From contig NZ_JAKNRW010000035.1 in the NCBI RefSeq assembly GCF_023072615.1, forward strand, positions 1 to 52,407: a stretch of DNA of 52,407 nucleotides, written 5' to 3'. Each line of letters begins with the position of its first letter. The first letter of the stretch is position 1. The translations under genes were made by a program, and so were the position numbers. The notes beneath the pieces are model-generated. The model worked only from the letters and a program-made list of their open reading frames with translations. It made no database searches and was not told the origin of the DNA. Source of the DNA: Pseudomonas violetae. GTDB lineage: Bacteria; Pseudomonadota; Gammaproteobacteria; Pseudomonadales; Pseudomonadaceae. This document shows, one piece after another, positions 41,041 through 49,840 of this stretch.

Positions 41041-42024
41041 CTATTTTGAAATTATTTCCTGGCTGCCGTCATTGAGGGTGCGCACGGCCACCGGGAGAAT
41101 GCTCGGCAAAGCCTTCAACAGGGCATCGGTGTTGTCGGACTTGAACACACTGGTCAGGCGCAGATTGCCCACTTTGTCGTTGGCGACCCGCAGTGGTTTT
41201 TCCCGGTAACGGGAGACCTCGCCCACTACTTCGCTGAGGCTCGCATTGTTGAACACCAGCTTGCCGCTGCGCCAGGCGGTCAGCTGCGCAGCATTCACCG
41301 GATACGCCGCGACGACCTTGCCCTTGCCATCGACACGGGTGCCCATGCCGGCGCTGAGGGTGATGGATGGGGTGTCGGCAGCGTCCCGTCCCTGGACCTT
41401 GACCGTGCCCTGTTCTACCACCACGCGGGTTTCTGCGGAGTCGCGGCGCACATCAAAACGGGTGCCAGTGACGGTGATCTTTCCGCTGCCCGACGCGACC
41501 ACGAAGGGACGTTCAGAATCGTGCTCGACGCTGAACATCGCCTCACCTTCGGTCAGCTCGATGTCGCGGCGGTGCATTGCAAAATGCACTTGAATGCGGC
41601 TGCGACTGTTGAGGTCGATCATCGAACCGTCCGGCAAAGCCACTTGCCGACGCTCGCCCAGCGCCGTGGAGAATTCGGCAGTATAGGTTGCCGCCTGATT
41701 CATGGCGCTGAACCAACCCAACCCAAGTGCCACGGCCAGCACACTGGCGGCCACGGCATAGCGCAGGATCGGCCGACGCGTGCTGCGCGCTGGCGGCACG
41801 TCACACAAGGCCTGCAAACGCGCCGCCGGCAGCAGGCCCGCCGCCGACCAGATCCCCTCCAGCACCTGAAACTCATAGTGATGCTGTGGGTGTTCAGCCA
41901 ACCAGGCTGCAAACCGCTGACGCTCCAGGACACTCACCATCGGCTCCTGCAAACGTACAAACCAGCGCGCCGCCTCATCGCGAACCGCCGCTTGTCCGCA
42001 CGCGCAGTCACGAGTATCCGTCAT
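41041..42024 (-). CDS. fecR: FecR-type anti-sigma factor / sigma regulator
   Basis: The 327-residue protein has a cytoplasmic N-terminus (AARWFVRLQEP, ERQRFAAWLAEHPQHHYEFQ) that binds the sigma factor, one membrane helix (YAVAASVLAVALGLGWFSA, about residues 88-107), and a periplasmic FecR domain with ERRQVALPDGSMIDLNSRSRI and GEAMFSVEHDSERPFVV, followed by a C-terminal secretin-like domain. It relays the state of the receptor to FecI. ATG at 42024 has AGGA about six bases upstream. It lies 40 bases after fecI and 97 bases before fecA. Confidence 0.9.
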   Translation of the reverse strand: MTDTRDCACGQAAVRDEAARWFVRLQEPMVSVLERQRFAAWLAEHPQHHYEFQVLEGIWSAAGLLPAARLQALCDVPPARSTRRPILRYAVAASVLAVALGLGWFSAMNQAATYTAEFSTALGERRQVALPDGSMIDLNSRSRIQVHFAMHRRDIELTEGEAMFSVEHDSERPFVVASGSGKITVTGTRFDVRRDSAETRVVVEQGTVKVQGRDAADTPSITLSAGMGTRVDGKGKVVAAYPVNAAQLTAWRSGKLVFNNASLSEVVGEVSRYREKPLRVANDKVGNLRLTSVFKSDNTDALLKALPSILPVAVRTLNDGSQEIISK

Positions 42025-42064
42025 GGGAAGTCCTGTTTGGCGCAGAATGGAAAGACGCGGTCGA

Positions 42065-42562
42065 TCATGATTGCAACCCATCCAGACGATCGCGCAGATG
42101 CCGCAGCGTGCGGATCATATACTTTTCCACCATATTCTTGGACAGTCCCAGGCGCTCGGCAATTTCAGCCTGGGTCAGGCCTTCGATCTTCTGCCACACG
42201 AAAGCCTTGCGGCAATTGACCGGCAACTCGGCAAGCGCGAGCTCGATGGAGTCGGCCAACTGAATCGCCTGTATGAAATGCTCCGGGTCGCCACACGACA
42301 ACGCACTGTGATCCGCCTGCGACTCCATGGCGCTCCGTCGATCCTCGCGACGATACCCGTCCACCGCAATATTGCGCGCCGTCTGGTGCAGGTACGCACG
42401 AGGCTGCTCCACCACCGTCGAATCCGACTCAAGCACTCGCACGAAGGTGTCGTGGGCCAGATCCTCGGCCTGTTGACGATTTCTCAGGCGACGGGTCCAG
42501 GTGCCAACCAACTCTTCGTAATGCTCGAAAAAGCCGGGTCTACGGGGCAGCTTGGGGGTCAT
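42065..42562 (-). CDS. fecI: FecI-type ECF sigma factor
   Basis: The 165-residue protein has sigma region 2 (FFEHYEELVGTWTRRLRNRQQAEDLAHDTFVRVLE, RAYLHQTARNIAVDGYRR) and region 4 (LPVNCRKAFVWQKIEGLTQAEIAERLGLSKNMVEKYMIRTL). It should drive transcription of the receptor gene when FecR is triggered. The start ATG at 42562 fits the family; the frame is open 63 codons upstream, without homology. It may be under Fur control through the AT-rich site upstream. Confidence 0.9.
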   Translation of the reverse strand: MTPKLPRRPGFFEHYEELVGTWTRRLRNRQQAEDLAHDTFVRVLESDSTVVEQPRAYLHQTARNIAVDGYRREDRRSAMESQADHSALSCGDPEHFIQAIQLADSIELALAELPVNCRKAFVWQKIEGLTQAEIAERLGLSKNMVEKYMIRTLRHLRDRLDGLQS

Positions 42563-42589
42563 TGTGGCGTGCTGTGGAGGCGGGGCGTG

Positions 42590-42608
42590 AATAGTAATGC
42601 TTCCTATT
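42590..42608. promoter_or_regulatory. Weak Fur-box-like site upstream of fecI
   Basis: The 19-bp stretch has matching ends (AATAG and CTATT) and agrees with the consensus Fur box at about 10 of 19 positions. Its place 28-46 bp before fecI is right, but the match is weak. Confidence 0.3.
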
Positions 42609-42680
42609 AAGGCGAAGCAATGGATTCCAGACCACGGCCGTACAGCGACTTGCATCAGCATATGACTCAACAGTTGATTT

Positions 42681-42717
42681 AGGCACAAAGCCAAAGGATT
42701 CTGGCAGAAAAACCAAA
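42681..42717 (+). promoter_or_regulatory. Candidate FeaR-binding direct repeats upstream of tynA
   Basis: TGGCA-N8-AAA (42702-42717) agrees with the FeaR site TGNCA-N8-AAA as I recall it from E. coli. A related AGGCA-N7-AAA begins 21 bp upstream (42681-42695), two helical turns away, as AraC-type activators prefer. A possible -10 hexamer, TAGCAA, lies at 42736. Confidence 0.5.
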
Positions 42718-42785
42718 GAAGCCGTTCGCTGGCTGTAGCAAAGTGCAGCAATGCCAGTCACCTGCTGTCCCCAAGGAATTCGTCC

Positions 42786-45071
42786 ATGCTCACCTCGATT
42801 ACGTCACCGAAAAAAACACCCCTGGCCCGACTCGCGCTGGCGGTCGCGTTCAGCACATTGTGCCTGTCCGGCGGGGTCCCCCAGGCCAGCGCCCACGGCG
42901 GGCGTGCCGAGATGGTGCCGTTGCAATCGGGTCTCGAGGCGTTTGGGGCCACGGTGAAATGGGACGACTACGCCAACCTGTTCGTGATTGCCCGCGATGG
43001 TGTGTACCTCAAGGTCAAGCCGGACAGCAAAGTGGCGATGCTCAATGGCAAGCGCATCGAATTGACGGTGCCGGTAGTGTTCAAGGGCAGCACGGCCTAC
43101 ATGTCCAAGGACTTCATCAACCAGGTATTCCAGTCAGGCCTGGACAAAACGTTCGTGGTCGAGACCAGGCCCAACCCGCTCAACCCCCTGAGCGCCGATG
43201 AAATCAGCCGGGCGGTGGAGATCGTCAAGCAGTCAGGGCACTACAAGCCGGGCTTTCGTTTCACAGAGGTGTCCATCCACGAGCCGCCGAAGGATCAGGC
43301 CTGGAACTTTGCCCTCACCGGCCAGGCCGTCGCGCAGCCGCGACAGGCAAATATCGTGGTGCTCGATGGCAAGCATGTGATCGAAGGCTTGATTGATCTC
43401 GACCGTCGCGCCCTCCAGTCCTGGCAACCGGTGGAAGGCGCCCACGGCATGGTGTTGCTGGATGACTTTGCCACCGTGCAGGCGGCCATCGAGGCCAGCC
43501 CCGAGTACGCCCTGGCCCTGGCCAAGCGCGGCATCGATGATGTGAAAAAGGTCGTGGCGACACCGTTGACCGTGGGCTACTTCGACGGCAAGGACGGGCT
43601 GGCGCAGGACAAGCGCCTGCTGAAGATCGTCAGCTACCTCAATACCGGCGACGGTAACTACTGGAGCCATCCCATCGAGGGCCTGGTGGCGGTGGTCGAC
43701 CTGGAACAGAAGAAGCTGATCAAGATCGAGGACGGCGGCGTGATCCCGGTGCCGATGAAGCCCACCCCTTACGACGGAAGGGGACGCACGGGGGTAGCCG
43801 TCAAGCCGCTGGAAATCACCGAGCCCGAGGGCAAGAACTACACCATCACCGGCAACAGCATCCACTGGCAGAACTGGGACTTTCACGTGCGCCTCGACTC
43901 ACGGGTCGGCCCGATCCTGTCGACGGTGACCTACGACGACAAGGGCAAAAAGCGCAAAGTCATGTACGAAGGCTCCCTGGGCGGCATGATCGTGCCCTAC
44001 GGCGATCCCGATGGCGGCTGGTACTTCAAGGCTTACCTGGACTCCGGCGAGTACGGCATGGGTACCCTGACCTCGCCGATTGCCCGGGGCAAGGACGCGC
44101 CGGCGAACGCCGTGCTGCTGGACGCCACCCTCGCCGACTACACGGGCAAGCCCACTACCGTGCCTCGTGCCATGGCGATCTTCGAGCGCTACGCGGGCCC
44201 GGAATACAAACACCAGGAGATGGGTCAGCCCAACCTCAGCACCGAGCGCCGCGAACTGGTGGTGCGCTGGATCAGTACCGTTGGTAACTACGACTACATT
44301 TTCGACTGGGTCTTCCAGCAGAACGGCACGCTCGGCATCGATGCCGGCGCCACCGGAATCGAGGCGGTCAAGGGGGTAAAATCGAGCACCATGCACGATG
44401 CCACAGCCAAGGAAGATACCCGCTACGGGACGCTGCTGGATCACAACATCGTCGGCACTACCCACCAGCACATCTACAACTTCCGCCTGGACCTGGACGT
44501 GGATGGCGAGAACAATTCGCTGGTGGAGGTGAATCCGCGGGTGGCGTCAAACGAGCGAGGTGGCCCGCGCACCAGCACCATGCAAACCGAACAGCAAGTG
44601 GTCGGCACCGAACAGCAGGCGGCACAGAAATTCGACCCTTCGACCGTGCGGCTGCTGAGCAACTTCAGCAAGGAAAACAAGGTGGGCAATCCGGTGTCCT
44701 ATCAACTGATTCCCTACGCCGGCGGCACACATCCGGTGGCCAAGGGAGCCAATTTCGCCAAGGACGAATGGCTGTATCACCGCCAGAGCTTCATGGACAA
44801 ACAGCTCTGGGTGACGCGTTACAACCCGGATGAAAAATACCCCGAGGGCAAGTACCCGAACCGTTCGGACAAGGACTCGGGGCTGGGGCAATTCACCCAG
44901 GACAACCAGGCCATCGATAACACCGACAACGTGGTCTGGCTGACCACCGGCACGACCCACATCGCCCGCGCGGAAGAGTGGCCGATCATGCCCACGGAGT
45001 GGGTGCATGTGTTGCTCAAGCCGTGGAATTTCTTTGATGAAACGCCGACGTTGAATCTCAACGCGAGGTAG
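42786..45071 (+). CDS. tynA: Copper amine oxidase (tyramine / phenylethylamine oxidase)
   Basis: The 761-residue periplasmic enzyme oxidises primary aromatic amines to aldehydes, giving ammonia and hydrogen peroxide. It has a signal peptide (about residues 1-36), a copper amine oxidase N-terminal domain from about 43, and the catalytic domain. The cofactor tyrosine is Y502 in GNYDY; the catalytic base is D419 in YLDSGEYGMG; copper ligands are H560 and H562 in THQHIYNF and H725 in TEWVHVLL. All keep the spacing of E. coli TynA. ATG at 42786 has AAGGA eight bases upstream. A FeaR-like regulator gene and the paa cluster lie next to it, giving the route amine, phenylacetaldehyde, phenylacetate. 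The aldehyde dehydrogenase (feaB) is not in the window. Confidence 0.95.
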   Translation: MLTSITSPKKTPLARLALAVAFSTLCLSGGVPQASAHGGRAEMVPLQSGLEAFGATVKWDDYANLFVIARDGVYLKVKPDSKVAMLNGKRIELTVPVVFKGSTAYMSKDFINQVFQSGLDKTFVVETRPNPLNPLSADEISRAVEIVKQSGHYKPGFRFTEVSIHEPPKDQAWNFALTGQAVAQPRQANIVVLDGKHVIEGLIDLDRRALQSWQPVEGAHGMVLLDDFATVQAAIEASPEYALALAKRGIDDVKKVVATPLTVGYFDGKDGLAQDKRLLKIVSYLNTGDGNYWSHPIEGLVAVVDLEQKKLIKIEDGGVIPVPMKPTPYDGRGRTGVAVKPLEITEPEGKNYTITGNSIHWQNWDFHVRLDSRVGPILSTVTYDDKGKKRKVMYEGSLGGMIVPYGDPDGGWYFKAYLDSGEYGMGTLTSPIARGKDAPANAVLLDATLADYTGKPTTVPRAMAIFERYAGPEYKHQEMGQPNLSTERRELVVRWISTVGNYDYIFDWVFQQNGTLGIDAGATGIEAVKGVKSSTMHDATAKEDTRYGTLLDHNIVGTTHQHIYNFRLDLDVDGENNSLVEVNPRVASNERGGPRTSTMQTEQQVVGTEQQAAQKFDPSTVRLLSNFSKENKVGNPVSYQLIPYAGGTHPVAKGANFAKDEWLYHRQSFMDKQLWVTRYNPDEKYPEGKYPNRSDKDSGLGQFTQDNQAIDNTDNVVWLTTGTTHIARAEEWPIMPTEWVHVLLKPWNFFDETPTLNLNAR

Positions 45072-45102
45072 AAACGCAGATTGATACCTGGCGCAAAACC
45101 TG

Positions 45103-45126
45103 TGGGAGCCAGCCTGCTGGCTCCCA
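45103..45126. terminator. Hairpin between tynA and feaR
   Basis: TGGGAGCCAG, loop CCTG, CTGGCTCCCA form a perfect 10-bp stem 31 bases after tynA, between convergent genes. It is a REP-like unit that can also terminate; no T run follows. Confidence 0.6.
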
Positions 45127-45165
45127 TAGGATCGCGCTGGTGGCCAGGATCCTAAAAACATCCGC

Positions 45166-46080
45166 TCAGGCGTGTTGCTTGCGGTATTCACCGGGGGAAA
45201 TGCCGAAGCGTGATTTGAACGCCGTCGAGAAATAACTCGAATCGGAAAACCCCCAGGAATACCCCAGCACCGACAATTTCTGCTCGGATCGCGACTGGCG
45301 CAAGGATTCAGCACACAAATCCAGACGCCGGTTCTTTATGTACCGCGCCACCACCAGGCCGTTCCTGGCGAACATCCGGTACAGCCCACGAGTCGATATA
45401 CCGACTTCCCGCGCCAGCCATTCGGGGCACAGCTCCTCGGAGCGGATGTGTTGGTCGATAAAGCTCAGGGTCCGGCGAAAGGCGCGCTCGTGGACATCTG
45501 CGCACTCTTCGCTGTGGCTGATCGCTGGGCGCAGCAGGCTGACAATCGCCTCCAGGGTCGCTTCACTTTCCTGGCGAGTCAGGCATTTTTGCCGGGTAGC
45601 ATCAAGGATCAGGCGCCGGGATAACATGGCAATCGGCGAGTTGGCGGCGATCCGGTGACCGCAGCGCACCTGATTGAAGCGCAAGGTCTGCTCGACCAAC
45701 TGCGCCGGCAGGATCAGCGACAACTGCCGGGAGTTCTCGCTGTAGGTGAAGTCACTGGGACGCGAAGCGTCGATCAGGGTGATGTCACCTGCCGACAGCA
45801 GCACCTTGTTGTCGGCCTGGGCCATACCGGCAGTGCCGTCGAGCTGGAACACTGCAAAATATTTGCCGCCCTCGCCCGCCGCGACTTCCAGCGGAGTGCG
45901 ATACAACCGCGCCTGGCACACCTCGACAAAGCTGGCCTTAAGAGCGCCGTCCTGGTGCTCCTGGATCTGGCCGACAAAGTCGCTGCCCAGGGGCTGCGCA
46001 TTAAAGGCGCCGCAGATCTGATTGATCTGATGGATCCATTGGTCGAACCCGTCACGGCGCTGTGCAATCGAAGAAATCAT
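45166..46080 (-). CDS. feaR: AraC-family regulator, FeaR-like
   Basis: The 304-residue protein has an N-terminal AraC_binding_2-type domain and a C-terminal pair of helix-turn-helix motifs (LAREVGISTRGLYRMFARNG and LGYSWGFSDSSYFSTAFKSRFGISPGEYR). Size, architecture and position beside the amine oxidase match FeaR, the activator of tynA and feaB in E. coli. ATG at 46080 has GAGGT at good distance; an earlier in-frame GTG adds four residues. It converges on tynA. Confidence 0.82.
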   Translation of the reverse strand: MISSIAQRRDGFDQWIHQINQICGAFNAQPLGSDFVGQIQEHQDGALKASFVEVCQARLYRTPLEVAAGEGGKYFAVFQLDGTAGMAQADNKVLLSAGDITLIDASRPSDFTYSENSRQLSLILPAQLVEQTLRFNQVRCGHRIAANSPIAMLSRRLILDATRQKCLTRQESEATLEAIVSLLRPAISHSEECADVHERAFRRTLSFIDQHIRSEELCPEWLAREVGISTRGLYRMFARNGLVVARYIKNRRLDLCAESLRQSRSEQKLSVLGYSWGFSDSSYFSTAFKSRFGISPGEYRKQHA

Positions 46081-46163
46081 GTGGGACCTCACGCAGGCTT
46101 GTTTTTATTATCCACGCCAATCCACGGATCCTCCCTGACCGTCACGCTCCTGGCTCTGGTGAG

Positions 46164-47087
46164 CTATTTCAGCCCACCGAAGCGTCGATAGAAACTTTCA
46201 CCGACGTCGGGCAACGGTCCATCGGCAGTTTCCAGCGCACTGTTCAGCCACTCCTCGGCCTTGGCGTAAATCAAACGATAAATGTTGCGGCACAGCTGGC
46301 GTGCAGCGCGGCCTTCCCAGTCACCGGGGAGCAATTCGTCCGGCAGCTGAGGGTCGCGCAACAGCAGTTTGCGGTACTCGTGAATAAGCAGGACCCGTGC
46401 CAGGAAACAGTCCGCCGGCTGCAGGTTTTCCTGCTCGCGAAGCGCCTGCCAGAGGGGCCGGAACAGCTGGATGAACTCGCTGTAGTGGGTCGCCAGTTCT
46501 TCGATGTTCCAGCTCTCGCGTACCTGCAGGCGCAGGGCTTTGGAGGCCAGCACATCCTGGGCTGTCGTCTCGAAAACGATGGTTTCTTCCTGGGCGCCAA
46601 GGTCGAGCAAGGTGGCGTTCAGATCGCTGCGGTCGCTGCGCGGGCAGGCCAGCACCGCCGGCGAGATCGCACCATAACCTTGCCACTCGAGCTCTTCGCG
46701 CACCTGTTTGCGCTTGTCCTGGGTCAGTTGGGTGAGCATCACCAGGCTCCATGAACCATCCCACGCAGGCACGGTTGAGCTGTAGACCCGCTTGAAGGCC
46801 TTGTCGAAACGCCGGCGACCGGTGCCGGTCAGGCTGTAATAACTGCGCCGCCCGACCTTTTCGGCGGTCAACCAGCCTTCCTTGGTCAGGCGGAAGATCG
46901 AGGTACGGATCAGCCGCTCGTTGATACCCATGGGCTCAAGCAATTGAATCAGGCTTCCCAGCCAGACCGTTCCGCCATGAGGCTCGATAGCGTCACCGTA
47001 CAACGTGATGATCAGGGAGCTGGCGCGAATCGGCGTCTGCTCCTGGAAGCGGGTAATCAGATGGTTCAGGGGAATCAGGGACGACAT
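46164..47087 (-). CDS. paaX: Phenylacetate degradation repressor
   Basis: The 307-residue protein is a GntR-like winged-helix repressor that is released by phenylacetyl-CoA. The N-terminal PaaX domain reads SLIITLYGDAIEPHGGTVWLGSLIQLLEPMGINERLIRTSIFRLTKEGWL, and the C-terminal part ends in ESFYRRFGGLK. Length agrees with E. coli PaaX (316). It is followed on the same strand by feaR, 83 bases away, and preceded by paaY. Its likely targets are the GTATCAC boxes ahead of paaF and paaY. Confidence 0.95.
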   Translation of the reverse strand: MSSLIPLNHLITRFQEQTPIRASSLIITLYGDAIEPHGGTVWLGSLIQLLEPMGINERLIRTSIFRLTKEGWLTAEKVGRRSYYSLTGTGRRRFDKAFKRVYSSTVPAWDGSWSLVMLTQLTQDKRKQVREELEWQGYGAISPAVLACPRSDRSDLNATLLDLGAQEETIVFETTAQDVLASKALRLQVRESWNIEELATHYSEFIQLFRPLWQALREQENLQPADCFLARVLLIHEYRKLLLRDPQLPDELLPGDWEGRAARQLCRNIYRLIYAKAEEWLNSALETADGPLPDVGESFYRRFGGLK

Positions 47088-47151
47088 GGGCGTACCGGCT
47101 TGAAAAAAGAAAAGGAATATACCGAAAGCCAGCCTGTGAACCCAATGTCCT

Positions 47152-47239
47152 TGTGGGAGCGGGCTTGCTCGCGAAAGCGGTCATCAGGCTTCACATCGGT
47201 GACCGTCAGATCGCTTTCGCGAACAAGCCCGCCCCCATA
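47152..47239. repeat. REPIN-type inverted repeat between paaY and paaX
   Basis: Arms at 47152-47182 and 47209-47239 pair at 27 of 31 positions around 26 bases. It separates the two genes, so paaX may have its own promoter. Confidence 0.85.
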
Positions 47240-47245
47240 GGGTGT

Positions 47246-47842
47246 TCACAGAGTGCTGCTCTTGGGTCGCAGGCCGCTGTCGCTGATTCTCGGGCGCCCG
47301 GGTTCCGGTTGCGCGAGCGGTTCGCAAACCTGCATCTGCTTCAGGCATCGCTTGGCCAGTTGCTGATATTCGCGTGTGCCCGCCTGCTTCCATGCCACTT
47401 CCTCATCGCTAAGAGCGCGTTTGACGCTGGCCGGCGCGCCCATTACCAGGGACTGCTCCGCACACTCGAATCCGGCTTTGACAAAAGCCGCCGCCGAGAC
47501 AAAGGAACGCGGGCCGATTCGCGCGTTGTCCATCACCACCGCGTTCATTCCCACCAATGCATCCGCGCCGATCCGGCAACCGTGCAACACCGCGCCGTGG
47601 CCAATATGACCATTACGCTCGACCACCGTGTCGCTGTGCGGAAAACCGTGCATCACGCAGGTGTCCTGCAAATTGGCGCCCTCCTCCAGCACGATCCGAC
47701 CGAAGTCGCCCCGCAGGCTGGCCAAGGGTCCGACGTAGCAGTGAGGACCGACGATCACATCGCCGATCAACACAGCCGAAGGGTGCACATAAGCAGTGGG
47801 ATCAACCACCGGGGTCAGGCCGTCGAGGCTATAGCAGGTCAT
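47246..47842 (-). CDS. paaY: Phenylacetate pathway thioesterase PaaY
   Basis: The 198-residue protein is a left-handed beta-helix (hexapeptide repeat) enzyme: AVLIGDVIVGPHCYVGPLASLRGDFGRIVL, GHIGHGAVLHGCRIGADALVGMNAVV. Histidines at HGF, GHIGHG and LHG form the usual metal site. It relates to carbonic anhydrase-like trimers and acts as a thioesterase that removes dead-end CoA products in phenylacetate degradation. ATG at 47842 has AAGGA ideally placed. It is divergent from paaF. Confidence 0.92.
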   Translation of the reverse strand: MTCYSLDGLTPVVDPTAYVHPSAVLIGDVIVGPHCYVGPLASLRGDFGRIVLEEGANLQDTCVMHGFPHSDTVVERNGHIGHGAVLHGCRIGADALVGMNAVVMDNARIGPRSFVSAAAFVKAGFECAEQSLVMGAPASVKRALSDEEVAWKQAGTREYQQLAKRCLKQMQVCEPLAQPEPGRPRISDSGLRPKSSTL

Positions 47843-47906
47843 GGGACGTTCCTTGAAGCACGTGACAAGGCATGATCGCAAAGCGATGCCGTTATGAACG
47901 TATTTT

Positions 47907-48121
47907 GTATCACATCGATTTTATCAACACAAAGGCAAAAAAGCGTATCACTTGCCACGCCTCGACAAATCGGCGTTAACAAGGGCCGCAAAATCGTTAT
48001 ATACGCCAATTAATAGGATGTATAAGCGCTATAAAAGCGTGTCCAGCCGACTGAACGACAAACCCCAAGAACCCATAATAAGACACGTTATATACATTTT
48101 GTAGTTGCATTTACGTATCAC
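47907..48121. promoter_or_regulatory. Three GTATCAC boxes in the paaY-paaF control region
   Basis: GTATCAC occurs at 47907-47913, 47945-47951 and 48115-48121, each with a preceding (C/T) and within AT-rich sequence. The third falls between the -35 and -10 of the paaF promoter; the first two are 65-109 bp ahead of paaY. They may be PaaX operators. The 371-bp gap also has two copies of CGTTATATAC (47995 and 48086) and no gene. Confidence 0.5.
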
Positions 48122-48135
48122 GTTGTAGGTATACT
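48105..48135 (+). promoter_or_regulatory. Likely promoter of paaFGHIJ
   Basis: TTGCAT (48105-48110) and TATACT (48130-48135) are 19 bp apart, 79 bp before the paaF start. A GTATCAC box lies between them, suited to repression by PaaX. Confidence 0.5.
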
Positions 48136-48213
48136 CCGGCAAAACCGGCCTACCGCGCCGATCCAATAATGAGCCGGCATCACCGCCGAGCGTGCACCGT
48201 GAGGGCATCCGCC

Positions 48214-48987
48214 ATGCCTCTAACCCTTGCTGTCGAGTTCATCGAGCCGGGCGTCCGTCTGATTACCCTGCAGCGCCCGCAAGCGCTGAACGCCCTGACC
48301 ACCGAGTTGCTGGGCGAACTGGCCGACGAACTGCTTGCCGCCCAGACCGATGCCACCACCCGGGTGGTGGTCCTGACCGGCAGCCGCAAAGCCTTCGCCG
48401 CTGGCGCCGACATCAAGGAAATGGCCGAGCGCAACCTGGTCGGCATCCTTGAGGACCCGCGCCAGACTTCATGGCAGACCATCACTGGCTTCAACAAACC
48501 ACTGATCGCCGCCGTCAACGGCTTTGCCCTCGGCGGCGGCTGCGAACTGGCGATGCACGCCGACATCATCATTGCCGGTGAGGACGCGCGGTTCGGTCAG
48601 CCGGAAATCAATCTGGGGATCATGCCCGGCGCCGGCGGCACCCAACGCCTGCTGCGGGCCGTGGGCAAATCCATGGCAATGCAGATGGTCCTGACCGGCG
48701 AGGCGATCGATGCCCGCCAGGCGCAACGGGCCGGCCTGGTGAGTGAAGTTACCCAACCGGAATTCACCGTCGAACGTGCCCTGCACATTGCCCGCAACAT
48801 CGCCACCAAGGCCCCGCTGGCGGTACGCCTGGCCAAGGAAGCGCTGCTCAAGGCCATGGACACGGACCTGGCCAGCGGCCTGCGTTTCGAACGCCACGCA
48901 TTCACCGTGCTGGCCGGCACCCGCGACCGCGATGAAGGTATCCAGGCGTTCCAGCAAAAGCGCACGCCGACGTTTACCGGGCAGTAA
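48214..48987 (+). CDS. paaF: 2,3-dehydroadipyl-CoA hydratase
   Basis: The 257-residue crotonase-fold enzyme hydrates 2,3-dehydroadipyl-CoA late in phenylacetate degradation. The oxyanion-hole segments FAAGADIKEM and NGFALGGGCELAM and the catalytic glutamates in CELAMHADIII and GQPEINLGIMPGAGGTQRL are present. The ATG at 48214 has GAGG nine bases upstream; the frame is open 15 codons before it, inside the control region. It is the first gene of the operon. Confidence 0.92.
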   Translation: MPLTLAVEFIEPGVRLITLQRPQALNALTTELLGELADELLAAQTDATTRVVVLTGSRKAFAAGADIKEMAERNLVGILEDPRQTSWQTITGFNKPLIAAVNGFALGGGCELAMHADIIIAGEDARFGQPEINLGIMPGAGGTQRLLRAVGKSMAMQMVLTGEAIDARQAQRAGLVSEVTQPEFTVERALHIARNIATKAPLAVRLAKEALLKAMDTDLASGLRFERHAFTVLAGTRDRDEGIQAFQQKRTPTFTGQ

Positions 48988-49039
48988 GCCGATCAGCAAA
49001 CCTCCTTTCAAAAAAGCGAACGACCTCTCAGAGAGCGCC

Positions 49040-49837
49040 ATGACCATGAACTTCGAACACATCCTGTTTTCCATCGAGGCTGGTGTTGCCATGCTCAGCC
49101 TCAATCGGCCCGAGCAGCTCAACAGCTTCAATGCACAGATGCATGGCGAAGTGAAGGAAGCGCTGAAGCAGGTTCGCCAGAGTCCGGACGTGCGAGTACT
49201 GCTGCTGACCGGTGAAGGCCGCGGCTTCTGCGCCGGGCAGGATCTGAGCGACCGCAACGTCGCGCCAGGCAGCGCGGTGCCGGACCTGGGCGAGTCGATC
49301 GAGAAGTTCTACAACCCGCTGATCCGCCAACTGCGTGACCTGCCGCTACCAGTGATCTGCGCAGTCAATGGCGTGGCGGCTGGCGCCGGCGCAAACATTC
49401 CGCTGGCCTGCGACTTGGTGATTGCCGCACGTTCGGCGAGCTTCATCCAGGCCTTCTGCAAGATTGGTCTGATCCCCGATTCCGGTGGCACCTGGACCCT
49501 GCCGCGCCTGGTCGGAATGGCTCGCGCCAAAGCGCTGGCCCTGCTGGGCAATCGCCTGAGCGCCGAGCAGGCCGAGCAATGGGGGCTGATCTACCGCGTG
49601 GTGGACGATGCCCAATTGCGCAACGAGGCCCTGACTCTCGCCCGCCATCTGGCCACGCAGCCAACCTACGGCCTGGCGCTGATCAAACGCAGCCTGAACG
49701 CAAGCCCGAGCAACACCTTCGACGAGCAGCTGGAACTGGAAAAGGACCTGCAGCGCCTGGCCGGGCGTAGCGAGGATTACCGTGAAGGCGTCGGCGCATT
49801 CATGGAAAAACGCACCCCAAATTTCAAGGGGCGCTGA
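49040..49837 (+). CDS. paaG: Ring 1,2-epoxyphenylacetyl-CoA isomerase
   Basis: The 265-residue crotonase-fold enzyme converts the ring epoxide to the oxepin-CoA and also shifts double bonds later in the pathway. Marks are GRGFCAGQDLSDRNV, NGVAAGAGANIPLACD, and an aspartate in place of the second glutamate in GLIPDSGGTWTLPRL, as in PaaG. ATG at 49040 has AGAG five bases upstream. It lies 52 bases after paaF and three bases before paaH. Confidence 0.93.
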   Translation: MTMNFEHILFSIEAGVAMLSLNRPEQLNSFNAQMHGEVKEALKQVRQSPDVRVLLLTGEGRGFCAGQDLSDRNVAPGSAVPDLGESIEKFYNPLIRQLRDLPLPVICAVNGVAAGAGANIPLACDLVIAARSASFIQAFCKIGLIPDSGGTWTLPRLVGMARAKALALLGNRLSAEQAEQWGLIYRVVDDAQLRNEALTLARHLATQPTYGLALIKRSLNASPSNTFDEQLELEKDLQRLAGRSEDYREGVGAFMEKRTPNFKGR

Positions 49838-49840
49838 GTC

